Below, piece after piece: positions 35,236 to 44,111 of a DNA stretch of 64,000 nucleotides. The stretch's first letter is position 1. Every line of letters starts with the position of its first letter. The DNA is from GW2011-AR15 sp964428335 (GTDB taxonomy: Archaea; Nanobdellota; Nanobdellia; Woesearchaeales; GW2011-AR15), in the NCBI GenBank assembly GCA_964428335.1, contig CAYRXW010000009.1:1-64000 (forward strand). The letters are read 5' to 3'. The position numbers and the translations under genes were made by a program. The notes under the pieces were generated by a model. It did not search any database. It saw only the letters and a program-made list of their open reading frames with translations, and was not told the origin of the DNA.

Positions 35236-35622
35236 ATGCAATTTCTGGAAAAAATCAAAGATTATGCTCCTGTAGTAAACAGAATTGGGCTTAGTCTTGT
35301 GTTTCTGTGGTTTGGGTTTAATCAGCTGTTTAACCCTGATTATTTTATAGGATACCTGCCAGAGTTTTTGTTTGATTTGGATTTTGCAAAATATTTTGTT
35401 ATTGCCAATGGCATATTTGAGATAATATTTGGGTCGCTTCTTATATCAGGATATTTTACAAGAATTGCTGCAATATTGCTTGGCCTCCATCTGCTGGGAA
35501 TTACTTTCCATCTTGGCTATGGCGAAACTGCTGTAAGAGATTTTGGACTTGCATTATCAACCATTTCAATTGCTATAGGAGGTGCTGACAAATGGTGCTT
35601 GGAAACAAGAAAGAAAAAATAA
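35236..35622 (+). CDS. DoxX-family membrane protein
   Basis: A 128-residue protein with four membrane helices and the DoxX pattern: RIGLSLVFLWFGFNQLFNP at the first helix, later ANGIFEIIFGSLLISGYFTR and RDFGLALSTISIAIGG. DoxX proteins belong to membrane redox systems linked to thiol or quinone chemistry. The gene overlaps the FMN-binding lipoprotein by 31 nt and ApbE follows, so it may supply the membrane electron carrier or anchor of a small flavin relay. Confidence 0.85.
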   Translation: MQFLEKIKDYAPVVNRIGLSLVFLWFGFNQLFNPDYFIGYLPEFLFDLDFAKYFVIANGIFEIIFGSLLISGYFTRIAAILLGLHLLGITFHLGYGETAVRDFGLALSTISIAIGGADKWCLETRKKK

Positions 35623-36065
35623 ATCATATTTATGTTGCGCTTGTTGTGTTAATCTGCCTTTCAGTATTCTTGGCAGGGTGTTCTAAATCTATTGAGGTTA
35701 AAGAGCCAAACATGGATGTCAAAGATACAAAAAGCGAGATTGAGCAAAACCAGGAACTGATAACTAATTTCATAGCTGATGGAACATATACTAATGATGT
35801 TACCTATAATTACCATTCAGGCCAGGAGACTATCAATATTGATATCACTGTCAAAGATGATGTTGTAACCGCTGCATCTGTTGAAAGTGTTGGTGAGACA
35901 CATAAAACATCTCAAAAGTATATTGATGGAGTAAATGCAGCCCTTCCGGAACTTGTCATCGGGAAAAAGATCAATGAAATTAACCTTCCAAAGCAGATAA
36001 GTGGAAGCTCGCTTACAACAGCAGCTTTGAAGGATCATCTCCAGGAACTGGTAGAAACATATTGA
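35592..36065 (+). CDS. FMN-binding domain lipoprotein
   Basis: A 157-residue exported protein with a hydrophobic segment and lipobox LAGC (Cys29), so it is membrane-anchored outside the cell. The rest is an FMN-binding domain: YHSGQETINIDITVKDDVV, then GKKINEINLPKQISGSSLTTAAL. The closing SGSSLTT has the position and shape of the [S/D]G-x-[S/T]-x-x-T site at which ApbE attaches FMN covalently to threonine. The neighbour ApbE supports this. An electron-carrying role outside the membrane is inferred. Confidence 0.85.
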   Translation: MVLGNKKEKINHIYVALVVLICLSVFLAGCSKSIEVKEPNMDVKDTKSEIEQNQELITNFIADGTYTNDVTYNYHSGQETINIDITVKDDVVTAASVESVGETHKTSQKYIDGVNAALPELVIGKKINEINLPKQISGSSLTTAALKDHLQELVETY

Positions 36066-36082
36066 TTTTTTTATTTTTTTTT

Positions 36083-36961
36083 ATGGAATTTTCTTCTAAA
36101 AAAAAGGAATTGCTTGGAACTCTAATTGAAGTTAAGGTTCCAAAGCAAAATTCTAAAGTTTTTCCTTTGATTTTTGATGAATTCAAAAGAATTGAAGAGA
36201 AATACTCCAGATTTAAGTATAGTTCCTATCTTTCAAAAATAAACTTAAACCTAAAAAAATGGCAGGAAATTGATGAAGAGACAATTTACCTGATTAGCAA
36301 ATCTGAAGAGATCAGAAAACAAAGCGATGAAAATTTTGACATTACTCTTCTTGATACACTTGAAAGGCTGGGATATGATAAGGAATACAGCTTTAAAGAA
36401 AAAAAGAGGATTGACTTTTCCTTGCTTTTTCCATCCAAGAAGCCAATTGAACTGAAAGGGAACATGATATTTTTAAGAAAAAAAATTGATTTTGGAGGGA
36501 TTGGCAAAGGATATGCCATTGATAAGGTATCAGAGATTATTGAAAAAAAAGGAGTTTTTGATTATTATATCAATGCAGGTGGAGATATTTTTGCGAGACA
36601 TAAGGACGAAAATAAAAAATGGACAATACTTCTTGAGCATCCTGATTTCACAGATAAGGCAATTGGAAAGGTAGAGATCAATAACATGGCAATTGCATCT
36701 TCTTCATCAAACAGGAGAAAATGGGGAAAGAACCATCATCTGATTAATGCAAAAACAAAAAAGCCTATAAGCGAAACAAAAGCAATATTTCTGATCGCAA
36801 AAACTGCAATAGAAGCAGATGCATATGCTACTGCACTTTTCACTTCAGGGTTTGGAAAAGGGATAGAACTGTCAAAAAAACTAGACGTAAATACATTAAT
36901 AATTTCAGAAAAAAATAAAGTTTATAAAAGTGAAAATTTTGAAGTGGAATATTTCAGCTAG
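36083..36961 (+). CDS. apbE: ApbE FAD:protein FMN transferase
   Basis: About 292 residues from the ATG at 36083; an upstream TTG at 36062 would add a hydrophobic heptapeptide. ApbE moves FMN from FAD onto a Thr in FMN-binding domains of partner proteins. Conserved elements: EEKYSRFKYSSYLSKIN near the start, DFGGIGKGYAIDKVSEII, INAGGDIFA, SSSNRRKWGKNHHLINAKTK and the metal-site region EADAYATALFTSG. No signal peptide is evident, which is odd because ApbE usually acts outside. In archaea it might act inside before export, or the TTG start might provide a membrane segment. Third gene of the DoxX-FMN-bind-ApbE unit; its end overlaps pcn by 4 bp. Confidence 0.9.
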   Translation: MEFSSKKKELLGTLIEVKVPKQNSKVFPLIFDEFKRIEEKYSRFKYSSYLSKINLNLKKWQEIDEETIYLISKSEEIRKQSDENFDITLLDTLERLGYDKEYSFKEKKRIDFSLLFPSKKPIELKGNMIFLRKKIDFGGIGKGYAIDKVSEIIEKKGVFDYYINAGGDIFARHKDENKKWTILLEHPDFTDKAIGKVEINNMAIASSSSNRRKWGKNHHLINAKTKKPISETKAIFLIAKTAIEADAYATALFTSGFGKGIELSKKLDVNTLIISEKNKVYKSENFEVEYFS

Positions 36962-37701
36962 TCATTATCCACTCTTGGTGCCAAAATAAATGAAAGCATC
37001 AACTTATCCATTGTCTTATATTCAAGCTTTAATGGGTAATCTGTGTTGAATCTTATATAGACTTCATCTGAAATCTTTGATGCCTGTATCATCTTCTTTA
37101 GGTATTCAATTGAATATTTTGCCTTAAGCTGCTCTTCCCCTTCTTTTGTAATGACCGTAACTGAATCATTCTGTATCTCAACCTTGGCTTTTGATAAGTC
37201 TCCTTCTGCTGATATTGTGAATTTGCCTGAATCTGCTGAGAACTTGACTGATTCTGCAACAATAGAAACATCTTCAATTGCCTCGTTTAATACGCTTGTA
37301 TTTGTCTTGACAGAGATTGGGAAATTAAGGGAAGGTATCTTTTGCTCCCTTTCTTCAAGCTCTATAATCGGCAGGTAAAATGTCCTTGTTGTGTTTGATT
37401 TTATCACAATCTTGAATTTTCCCTCTTCCAACTCAAGAATAACTATATCGCTTGAACCTGCTCTCTTTAAAACCTGCTTTAGGTTATTAAGATTAAGGGC
37501 AATTTTAACATCCTTTTCAACAAGATATTCTGTGAAGCTTGAGCTTAGAAGCTTGAATATTACCATTGCAACGTTTGCTGGGTCCATTGCAACCAGGTTA
37601 ATGCTGTCTTTTGTTACAGTAAACCTGGCTTCAGTGACCAAGTCTGATATTATAGATATGCTGTCTTTTAATAATTTTGAATCTGCTAATGTAAGTTTCA
37701 T
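36958..37701 (-). CDS. pcn: PCNA, DNA polymerase sliding clamp
   Basis: About 247 residues from the ATG at 37701, preceded by GGGTGAT; a further ATG at 37713 is less likely. The protein is the trimeric ring that tethers polymerases, ligase and nucleases to DNA. MKLTLADSKLLKDSISIIS and VAMDPANVAMVIFKL are typical. The interdomain loop is FYLPIIELEERE and the C-terminus reads YPLKLEYKTMDKLMLSFILAP. The clamp loader large subunit is at 15165-16364. Transcribed alone. Confidence 0.95.
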   Translation of the reverse strand: MKLTLADSKLLKDSISIISDLVTEARFTVTKDSINLVAMDPANVAMVIFKLLSSSFTEYLVEKDVKIALNLNNLKQVLKRAGSSDIVILELEEGKFKIVIKSNTTRTFYLPIIELEEREQKIPSLNFPISVKTNTSVLNEAIEDVSIVAESVKFSADSGKFTISAEGDLSKAKVEIQNDSVTVITKEGEEQLKAKYSIEYLKKMIQASKISDEVYIRFNTDYPLKLEYKTMDKLMLSFILAPRVDND

Positions 37702-37793
37702 TAAATCACCCATCTTATGGATATAGATATGGTTTATAAAGATTATGCAGAGTGAAAGGAATGTTTTTTATAGGCAGTTAAATTAATGAAAAG

Positions 37794-38552
37794 ATGGAAA
37801 AAAGATTTGTTCACACTATCCTTCTTTTCCTGACTGGCATTATTGCTGCTTTAGTTGATGGAGCAACAGGCTCAGGGTTTGGACTTGTTTCAAATTCACT
37901 TTTACTAACTATAGGATTTTCATCTGCAATAGCTTCAGCAACTGTTCATTTCGCTGAGATGGCCACAACATTTATATCTGGAATTTCTCATTGGTCTTTT
38001 GGCAATATCCATTTGCACATCCTTTGGCCCCTCACAATTTCTGGTGTAATAGGTGGTGTTTTTGGAGCATATGTTGCTGTGAATTATGAATCTACAAGAT
38101 GGATAAAACTCTTTATAGGCATAATGCTTCTTATTATGGGAATATTTATGATAGGTATATTCCATACTGGAAAAATATTTAAGAACAGATTAACAAAAAA
38201 AATTGGATATTTAATTGGATTTCCTGCAGCAATGGTTGATGCCATAGTAGGTGGCGGCTGGGGACCTTTTACAGCTCCAACATTAATGTTTCATGGCTCT
38301 CATGCAAGACATGCAATAGGAACAGCAAGTGCTTCAGAATTTTTTGTAACTTTGGCAATATCTGCAGCGTTCTACGTTTGGCTTCCACATATAGATTATA
38401 CTCTTGTAATTCCACTTGTTATAGGTGCTATTCTGACAGCGCCACTAGCAGCTTGGATTACAAAAAAACTTCCACATCATGCGCTTGGAGTAGCTGTTGG
38501 AGTTATTATCATAGTGATTAGTATTAGAAACATCATCCAAGGTTTATTCTAG
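37794..38552 (+). CDS. TauE/SafE-family (TSUP) membrane transporter
   Basis: A 252-residue protein with about seven or eight membrane helices. The TSUP-like glycine-rich repeats are visible: FLTGIIAALVDGATGSGFGL near the N-terminus and GFPAAMVDAIVGGGWGPFTA in the second half. Members move small anions such as sulfite, sulfoacetate or other sulfur compounds. The substrate here is unknown. Its tail overlaps the RsmC-like methyltransferase by 9 bp, convergently. Confidence 0.88.
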   Translation: MEKRFVHTILLFLTGIIAALVDGATGSGFGLVSNSLLLTIGFSSAIASATVHFAEMATTFISGISHWSFGNIHLHILWPLTISGVIGGVFGAYVAVNYESTRWIKLFIGIMLLIMGIFMIGIFHTGKIFKNRLTKKIGYLIGFPAAMVDAIVGGGWGPFTAPTLMFHGSHARHAIGTASASEFFVTLAISAAFYVWLPHIDYTLVIPLVIGAILTAPLAAWITKKLPHHALGVAVGVIIIVISIRNIIQGLF

Positions 38553-39131
38553 TCGGCTGACATATACCCTAAAGCCTGATTCTTTTGCAACCTGAGTGCA
38601 GTTCCCAAAAACTGCAAGCATTTTCTTTTCAAATTCTGCCCCACCCTTGCTATGCCTTGCAACCAGCTGAAAAAGCCCTTCAGGCTCAAGGTGGTTTTTG
38701 CTTTCCTCAATCATCCTAAAGCATAAGCTTTTTCCAGCTGTCTGCGGAGGATTTAGGAGTATTGAATTAAATTTTTCATGAATACCCTCAAATACACTGC
38801 TATGAATTGAATTTGCTTCAATTCCATGAAGCTTTGCATTCATTCCTGCTAGTTTCACTGCTGCCTTATTCACATCTGACATGACCAGGCTGATTTGCGG
38901 GTTTAGCTTTTTTAAACTGATTCCAATGACCCCGATACCACATCCTAAATCAAGGACTTTCCATTCTTTTCCTATCACTGCATTTTCAACAAGAATTTTG
39001 CTTCCTAAATCAATATGTTCTTTTGAAAAAACTCCTTTTCCTGTAAACAGTTCAAAATTTATACCTTTGATAGATATCATTATTTTTTTTATATCCTCAA
39101 GCCTCTGGTCTTTTGTGTAGTAATGAGTCAT
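38544..39131 (-). CDS. RsmC-like SAM methyltransferase
   Basis: About 195 residues from the ATG at 39131, which makes MTHYYTKDQ the N-terminus; a TTG six codons upstream is possible. SAM-binding motif VLDLGCGIGVIGISL, acidic VMSDVN and the catalytic NPPQTAGK indicate an N-methyltransferase of the 16S rRNA G1207 (RsmC) type or an archaeal relative acting on RNA. Archaeal proteins of this size typically lack the N-terminal half of bacterial RsmC. Substrate uncertain. Confidence 0.8.
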   Translation of the reverse strand: MTHYYTKDQRLEDIKKIMISIKGINFELFTGKGVFSKEHIDLGSKILVENAVIGKEWKVLDLGCGIGVIGISLKKLNPQISLVMSDVNKAAVKLAGMNAKLHGIEANSIHSSVFEGIHEKFNSILLNPPQTAGKSLCFRMIEESKNHLEPEGLFQLVARHSKGGAEFEKKMLAVFGNCTQVAKESGFRVYVSRLE

Positions 39132-39162
39132 AGAAAATAAGTAAATCAATCCCTTTATTAAA

Positions 39163-39717
39163 TCATATCATGATTATCAGGAAAAGCTCTGAAAAGCCTA
39201 TGAAAAGGACTATGTTAAAGATTATATTTGTAACTGCATAGCTGAGTATTTCTACAGGAGCATAGCCCAGCAGGAATTTCCTGATGAAAGCCAGGTAAAA
39301 ATTGGAGATTATAGTGACTATTATCCCCATTGTGACAATATTTAATGCACTGAAAAAATTTGCAAATAACGCAGCTACCATGTAGCTGGAAATCATGAAA
39401 AAATATGCCATCTTTATCTTCCTTATGTAGAGCATCTGGACAAATTTTGTGAAGAATGCTGCCATAAGACCATATCCAAGCCCATATTCAATCGTTATCA
39501 GGATAGACGAAAAAGTCGAAAGCTCTATATCTATAGGTGGGTCAACATATCTTTTAAAAGACTGCATCAGAGTATTTCCCACAGTAAACAAAGTTACAAA
39601 AAATATTGGGATGAGATCAATAAAAAATGAAAGTATCCATAATCCTATACCTATTAAAATCCATTTTTTTGGAAGATTTATTGACTTATGCTTTTTCCTG
39701 TTGTCTGTGCGCTTCAC
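39163..39717 (-). CDS. Integral membrane protein, function unknown
   Basis: A 184-residue protein with a very basic N-terminus (MKRTDNRKKHKS) and about five membrane helices. One outside loop (KRYVDPPIDIELSTFSS) is conserved-looking. No domain is recognised. It follows the similarly sized membrane protein 39770-40345 on the same strand after a 52-nt gap, and the two may work together. Confidence 0.6.
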   Translation of the reverse strand: MKRTDNRKKHKSINLPKKWILIGIGLWILSFFIDLIPIFFVTLFTVGNTLMQSFKRYVDPPIDIELSTFSSILITIEYGLGYGLMAAFFTKFVQMLYIRKIKMAYFFMISSYMVAALFANFFSALNIVTMGIIVTIISNFYLAFIRKFLLGYAPVEILSYAVTNIIFNIVLFIGFSELFLIIMI

Positions 39718-39769
39718 TCTAAAAAGATAATCCTAGGATATATAAAAAACATAGCCAATTTTTATAGGA

Positions 39770-40345
39770 TTACATGCCTAATAAAAAAAGCAGCGTCTTT
39801 GAGAAGCTGAAAAAATACATGATAGACAGCAGGTATTCCATGCTGTCCTCCAAAAGAGTCTCAAAAAAAGGAGTTCCCATTGTCTTTCTGACCATTATCA
39901 TTAAGAAGCACTGGATGCCACCAAGCACTATCCCAACCAAGATAATATCAATTCCAATGTCCAGCTTTGATATGAATGAGGCAATAAAGCCCATCACACA
40001 ATAGATTATTGTTGTCCCAAATATTTCCTGTATCTCCTCACCTGCCATGAATTCTGCCAATACAAGGCCTAAAAGAACTATAATTATACTGTAATTTGGT
40101 CCTAAGGTGTATCCGAAGAACAAAGAACCAAAACCAACAAGCCCAAAATCCAATGGTGCTCTTGTAATCTCGACAAAATAAGTGCTAAGAAAAGTAAGGA
40201 CTGCAAAAACCGAAAAAACTGCAATTGCCCTGAACTTAAAGCCAATGAACAAGAGAAGCATCGCCATTAATGGCAGGACTACAAAATACCTCTTTCTTAA
40301 AAAAACCACAAGCTTGTTCTCTTCTTCAGAATGAGTATGGTCCAC
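39770..40345 (-). CDS. Integral membrane protein, function unknown
   Basis: A 191-residue protein starting MDHTHSEEENK, a histidine- and acid-rich cytoplasmic or outside head. About five to six glycine-rich membrane helices and a C-terminal amphipathic helix follow. Glycine-rich helix patterns (GLVGFGSLFFGYTLGPNYS) hint at a channel or transporter. No family can be named. Confidence 0.6.
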   Translation of the reverse strand: MDHTHSEEENKLVVFLRKRYFVVLPLMAMLLLFIGFKFRAIAVFSVFAVLTFLSTYFVEITRAPLDFGLVGFGSLFFGYTLGPNYSIIIVLLGLVLAEFMAGEEIQEIFGTTIIYCVMGFIASFISKLDIGIDIILVGIVLGGIQCFLMIMVRKTMGTPFFETLLEDSMEYLLSIMYFFSFSKTLLFLLGM

Positions 40346-40455
40346 TGCAATAGTAGAATTAATTATCTTTTTAAAAACATTTCTAGTTTTTCGAAGGAAA
40401 TTTCCTGAATTTCTATAAATAGAATAAATGAAATTAAGATTAGTTATAATAAAAA

Positions 40456-40541
40456 AGCCCCTGAGGAGATTTGAACTCCCGACCTATTGTTTTTTCTGTT
40501 AATCATACGAAACAATCGCTATACCGCTAAGCTACAGGGGC
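40456..40541 (-). tRNA. tRNA-Thr (CGU anticodon) with short intron
   Basis: Reverse strand. The acceptor GCCCCTG pairs perfectly with CAGGGGC, and the D-arm GCTTAGCGGTATAGC contains the GG. The anticodon stem ATTGT/ACAAT encloses a 21-nt loop and the T-arm is GGGAG-TTCAAAT-CTCCT. The loop exceeds 7 nt by 14, so an intron after position 37 is inferred, leaving TTCGTAA with anticodon CGT. G1-C72, C2-G71 and discriminator U73 agree with archaeal tRNA-Thr identity. CCA is not encoded. The intron is very short and its bulge-helix-bulge is weak, so the amino-acid call has some uncertainty and the 3' end may be off by one base. Confidence 0.8.
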
Positions 40542-40600
40542 GCATAAATATAGAGAATAAGAAATTTATAAAAAGATTATTGTTTTCATTGGTTAATAAG

Positions 40601-41887
40601 TTGAAAAAAATATCTGTCTCCCTGATAATTCCAGTTTATAATGAAGGAGAAAAGTTAGCTTTGTCTTTAGAAAATGCTTTATCTGTAACTGCAAAGATAA
40701 AATGTGAACTGATTATTGTCAATGATGGCAGCACAGATAATTCCCTGAACATAATAAATAGATTTTCTAAAAAAAATAAAAAAGTGCGAGTGTTGTCTTT
40801 TAAAGAAAATAAAGGCAGAGGGTTTGCTATAAGCAAAGGATTTGGGATTGCCAGAGGAGACTATCTTATCTATTTTGACTCGGATATGATTATGACAAAA
40901 GAAACTATTCTCAGATTTAAAAAAGAACTGGAGAAAAATGAGGTTGTCATAGGCTCAAAAAAAGAGTCTGACTATTTTCAAAAATTGCCATTTCTAAGGA
41001 AAATACTGAGCAATTGCTATAACTTTCTTGCAAACATGCTTATTGACAGGAACATGACTGAGTTTCAATGCGGATTAAAAGGAATCCGTAAAGAAAGCTA
41101 CTTGAAGATACAAAATTTTATGAGCGAAAAAGGCTGGAGCTGGGATACTGAATTCATTATGTATGCTGGTTTAAGCGGCCTCAAAATAAAAGAAGTGAAG
41201 ATTAACCTGAAATTTTTGAAAAGAACATCAAAAGTTAATATGATTGCAGATTCTTTCAGAATGGGATTGAATCTAGCCAGAATCTGGCTCAAGAAAAAAA
41301 ATTATACGAACCTGAGGTTATTTTTTGACAGCAAGGCAAGGAAATACAGTGAACAGAGATATAATTGGTTCAAGAAGATATTTCAAAAAGAATCAGTTGA
41401 TTTTGTAGCTGCAATAAATCCTAAGAAAAAAGAAAGAATCCTGGATCTTGGCTGCGGGGATGGCTATTATTCCAGTATTATGAAAGATTATAATGCTGCA
41501 GTTTATGGAATTGATGCTTCCAAAAGCATGATAATGAAATTAAATAATAAAGGGATTGAAGGTGAAGTAGCAAATATAGAAAACTTCAACCTGAAAAAAA
41601 GATTTGACAAGGTTATAATTTCTGGTTCCTTGGAATTTTGCCAAAATCCTGCTGAATCACTAAAAAATGCCAGAGCTCATTTAAAAAAAAAAGGAAATGC
41701 AATAATCCTGTTCCCTAGAAAATCTGCTATAGGGAATTTATATTCCCTGTTCTATCTAATTAAAGGAATTAAAATCACAACGTTTACTGAAAAAAATATC
41801 CGTAATATGCTGGTTTACTCCGGATTCAAAAACCTTGAGATAAAAAGATCAACAATTCTCACATCAATAGCTGTATGCGAAAATTAA
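40601..41887 (+). CDS. Fusion of GT2 glycosyltransferase and SAM methyltransferase
   Basis: About 428 residues from a TTG at 40601. The open frame extends upstream to 40487, but there it lies over the tRNA, so a start close to KKISVSLIIPVYNE is taken. The N-terminal half (about 1-240) is a GT2 enzyme of dolichol-phosphate-sugar-synthase type: VNDGSTDNS, FDSDMIM (DxD) and SEKGWSWDTEFIMYAG. The C-terminal half (about 270-428) is a class I methyltransferase with ILDLGCGDGYYSSIM. Together they might transfer and then methylate a sugar on a lipid carrier. It is the first gene of the glycan operon 40601-45513 and overlaps nothing downstream if the next gene starts at 41890. Confidence 0.82.
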   Translation: MKKISVSLIIPVYNEGEKLALSLENALSVTAKIKCELIIVNDGSTDNSLNIINRFSKKNKKVRVLSFKENKGRGFAISKGFGIARGDYLIYFDSDMIMTKETILRFKKELEKNEVVIGSKKESDYFQKLPFLRKILSNCYNFLANMLIDRNMTEFQCGLKGIRKESYLKIQNFMSEKGWSWDTEFIMYAGLSGLKIKEVKINLKFLKRTSKVNMIADSFRMGLNLARIWLKKKNYTNLRLFFDSKARKYSEQRYNWFKKIFQKESVDFVAAINPKKKERILDLGCGDGYYSSIMKDYNAAVYGIDASKSMIMKLNNKGIEGEVANIENFNLKKRFDKVIISGSLEFCQNPAESLKNARAHLKKKGNAIILFPRKSAIGNLYSLFYLIKGIKITTFTEKNIRNMLVYSGFKNLEIKRSTILTSIAVCEN

Positions 41888-41889
41888 AA

Positions 41890-43290
41890 ATGAAAATACT
41901 GCTTATAAACCCGCCTTTCCCAAAACAAATGAGCTATGGATTTTTCTCATTTGCATCGCCTAACCTAGTTAGCCTTGGCCTGTGTTCACTTGCCGCATAT
42001 ATACAAAAAGAAGACAAAGATATGAAAGTAAAAGTCATTGACTGCGTTTTTCAGAATATAAGTTTTGAAAACCTTATCCGAGAGATTAATGAATTTAAGG
42101 CTGATATTATTGGGATAAGTTCAACTACGTGTGCTTATAACATATCAAAAAAACTAGTTTCATGCATTCGGGAAAACAATTCAAAAGTAATAATTGTTCT
42201 TGGTGGACCACATATATCCGCACTTCCTTTTGACACTTTTAAAGAATGCGAAAATCTTGACTTTGGAGTTGTTGGCGAAGGTGAAATTTCGTTTGGTGAA
42301 ATTATAAAATGGATGAAAGGCGGGAAAAAGAAAGACGAGATAGAAGGGGTAATATTTAAGGAAGGCGGAAAAATAAGGCTTTCCAAACAGAGAAGTGTTA
42401 TAGAAAACCTTGACACTCTGCCTTTTCCTAGTCTTGATTTTCTTAATCTTGCAAAATCTAAACACACACCGATTAGAAGCAAAGGCACCTCGCTTCACCT
42501 GGTCACCAGCAGAGGCTGCCCTTTCAGATGCAACCACTGCGAGCAAGCTGTGTTTGGGAGCGTCTATAGGTCAAAAAGCGTAGATTACATCATCAGGGAA
42601 ATAAAGGTTTTAAAAGAGCAATGCAGCATTAGATCTATAGCTTTTGAAGATGATTCTTTTGTTATAAATATGAAAAAAATGCGTGATTTCTGCTATGGGC
42701 TTATAAAAGAAAAAATAGATGTTGAATGGAGCTGCAGCATCAGAAACGAGCTAATTGATAAGGATGTGCTTCCTATTATGAGAAAAGCCGGATGCAATTA
42801 CTTATATTTCGGGATAGAATCAGGGTCACAAAGGATGCTTAAAATACTAAATAAAGACACACCTTTAGAAAAAATTGAACATAATGTGAAGTTAACAAAA
42901 AAAGAAGGGTTGAAAGCCCATGGCTCTTTTGTAATAGGCCTTCCTACTGAAAATAGGGAATCAATCAAGCAGACAGTAGATTTTGCAATCAAGCTAAAAC
43001 TTGATAGTGTTACGTTCAACCTTTTCACACCATTTCCTAAAACTGCTCTGAGGGAAATGGCATTTAAGCATGGAAAAGTCAGCAAAAACTGGGATTTCTA
43101 TTCTGACCATCCTACCTACCCTTCTTTCATACCTGAAGGTTTCAATGCGTCTGAAATGCTTAATATCCAGAAAGATGCATATAGAAAATTTTATCTAAGA
43201 TCTGGATATATCCTTTCCCATCTTTATTATCTTAACCCTTCTTTAATACTAAAAAGCGCATATGCTTTCGGAAAGCTGGCTAAAAAATGA
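41890..43290 (+). CDS. B12-binding radical SAM protein
   Basis: About 466 residues from the ATG at 41890; an ATG at 41875 would add 5 residues. The N-terminal cobalamin-binding domain (MKILLINPPFPKQ, IGISSTTCAY, LGGPHISALP) is followed by a radical SAM core with GCPFRCNHCEQ (CxxxCxxC, about residues 210-217) and SIRNELIDKDVLPIMRKAGC. Such enzymes carry out methylations or C-C and ring-forming steps on lipids, sugars or cofactors. Its position in a glycan operon suggests modification of a surface sugar or lipid. A relative is encoded at 59748-61208. Confidence 0.9.
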   Translation: MKILLINPPFPKQMSYGFFSFASPNLVSLGLCSLAAYIQKEDKDMKVKVIDCVFQNISFENLIREINEFKADIIGISSTTCAYNISKKLVSCIRENNSKVIIVLGGPHISALPFDTFKECENLDFGVVGEGEISFGEIIKWMKGGKKKDEIEGVIFKEGGKIRLSKQRSVIENLDTLPFPSLDFLNLAKSKHTPIRSKGTSLHLVTSRGCPFRCNHCEQAVFGSVYRSKSVDYIIREIKVLKEQCSIRSIAFEDDSFVINMKKMRDFCYGLIKEKIDVEWSCSIRNELIDKDVLPIMRKAGCNYLYFGIESGSQRMLKILNKDTPLEKIEHNVKLTKKEGLKAHGSFVIGLPTENRESIKQTVDFAIKLKLDSVTFNLFTPFPKTALREMAFKHGKVSKNWDFYSDHPTYPSFIPEGFNASEMLNIQKDAYRKFYLRSGYILSHLYYLNPSLILKSAYAFGKLAKK

Positions 43291-44111
43291 AATACCTCCT
43301 AATTACATTTGATATAGAGGAATTTGTTTATCCAAAAGAATCAGGGCTAGATTATAGCAACTCCCGCTGCTTTGAAATTGGGAAAAAAGGACTTGAATCA
43401 ATTATGAATATTTTAAATGAATATGGTATGAGCTCAACTTTTTTTGTGACTGTAGATTTTGCAAAAAAGTATCCTGAATTAATAAAAAAATTAAGTGAAT
43501 CCGGCAATGAAATTGCGTTTCATGGAAACAGCCATTCTGACAGGTATGACCAGATGAGTAGCATTAAATGCAGAATGCTATTAAAAAAAGGCAAAAGCTC
43601 ACTTGAGAAAATAACTGGGAGAAAAGTTTATGGGTTCAGAGCTCCTAGATTTAAAAAACCAGAAGAATCAATAATTAAAAATGCCGGCTTTTTGTATGAC
43701 AGTTCCTACCACCCTGCTATATTTTTTGGCAATTATAATTGCACACGCATAAATAAAGCGATACTGATGGATGGACTCTTCTCAGTTCCTGTTTCTGTGT
43801 TGCCTATAATAAGGCTCCCTTTTTCATGGATCTGGTTTAGAAATATAGGATGGTACTATTCTTTTATGTGCACAAAAGCCTGCCTGGCAAGCAGCGATTA
43901 TGCAATGCTTTATTTTCATAGTTGGGATTTTGCTGATATCCAGAAAGAAAAGCACAACGGATTATTTTGGCAGGTATACAAAAATAATAGTGGTAAAAAA
44001 ATAACAAAATCATTCAAAAAATACCTTGACATGCTTATTGATGAGAAAATTAAAAAAACAACAATAAGAGAATATATTGATGCAAAAAAAAATGGCGAAA
44101 ATAAAGTTTAA
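43287..44111 (+). CDS. Polysaccharide deacetylase (NodB fold)
   Basis: A 274-residue enzyme predicted to remove acetyl groups from amino sugars. DIEEF near residue 9 supplies the first Asp and EIAFHGNSHSDRY near 75-87 supplies the metal-binding HxxxH-type pair. RAPRFKKPEESI and DSSYHPA are later NodB-fold motifs, and YFHSWDF closes the site. No signal peptide, so it acts on a cytoplasmic precursor such as a lipid-linked sugar. It overlaps the radical SAM gene by 4 bp. Confidence 0.88.
   Translation: MKYLLITFDIEEFVYPKESGLDYSNSRCFEIGKKGLESIMNILNEYGMSSTFFVTVDFAKKYPELIKKLSESGNEIAFHGNSHSDRYDQMSSIKCRMLLKKGKSSLEKITGRKVYGFRAPRFKKPEESIIKNAGFLYDSSYHPAIFFGNYNCTRINKAILMDGLFSVPVSVLPIIRLPFSWIWFRNIGWYYSFMCTKACLASSDYAMLYFHSWDFADIQKEKHNGLFWQVYKNNSGKKITKSFKKYLDMLIDEKIKKTTIREYIDAKKNGENKV

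Noticed and set aside
35121..35258. Upstream extension of the small TSP3 protein
   Set aside because: It would precede a perfect signal peptide by 46 residues and overlap the promoter and start of the DoxX gene.
40487..40600. Upstream extension of the GT2-methyltransferase frame
   Set aside because: This part lies over the tRNA-Thr gene and does not align with a GT2 N-terminus; a start near 40601 is more credible.
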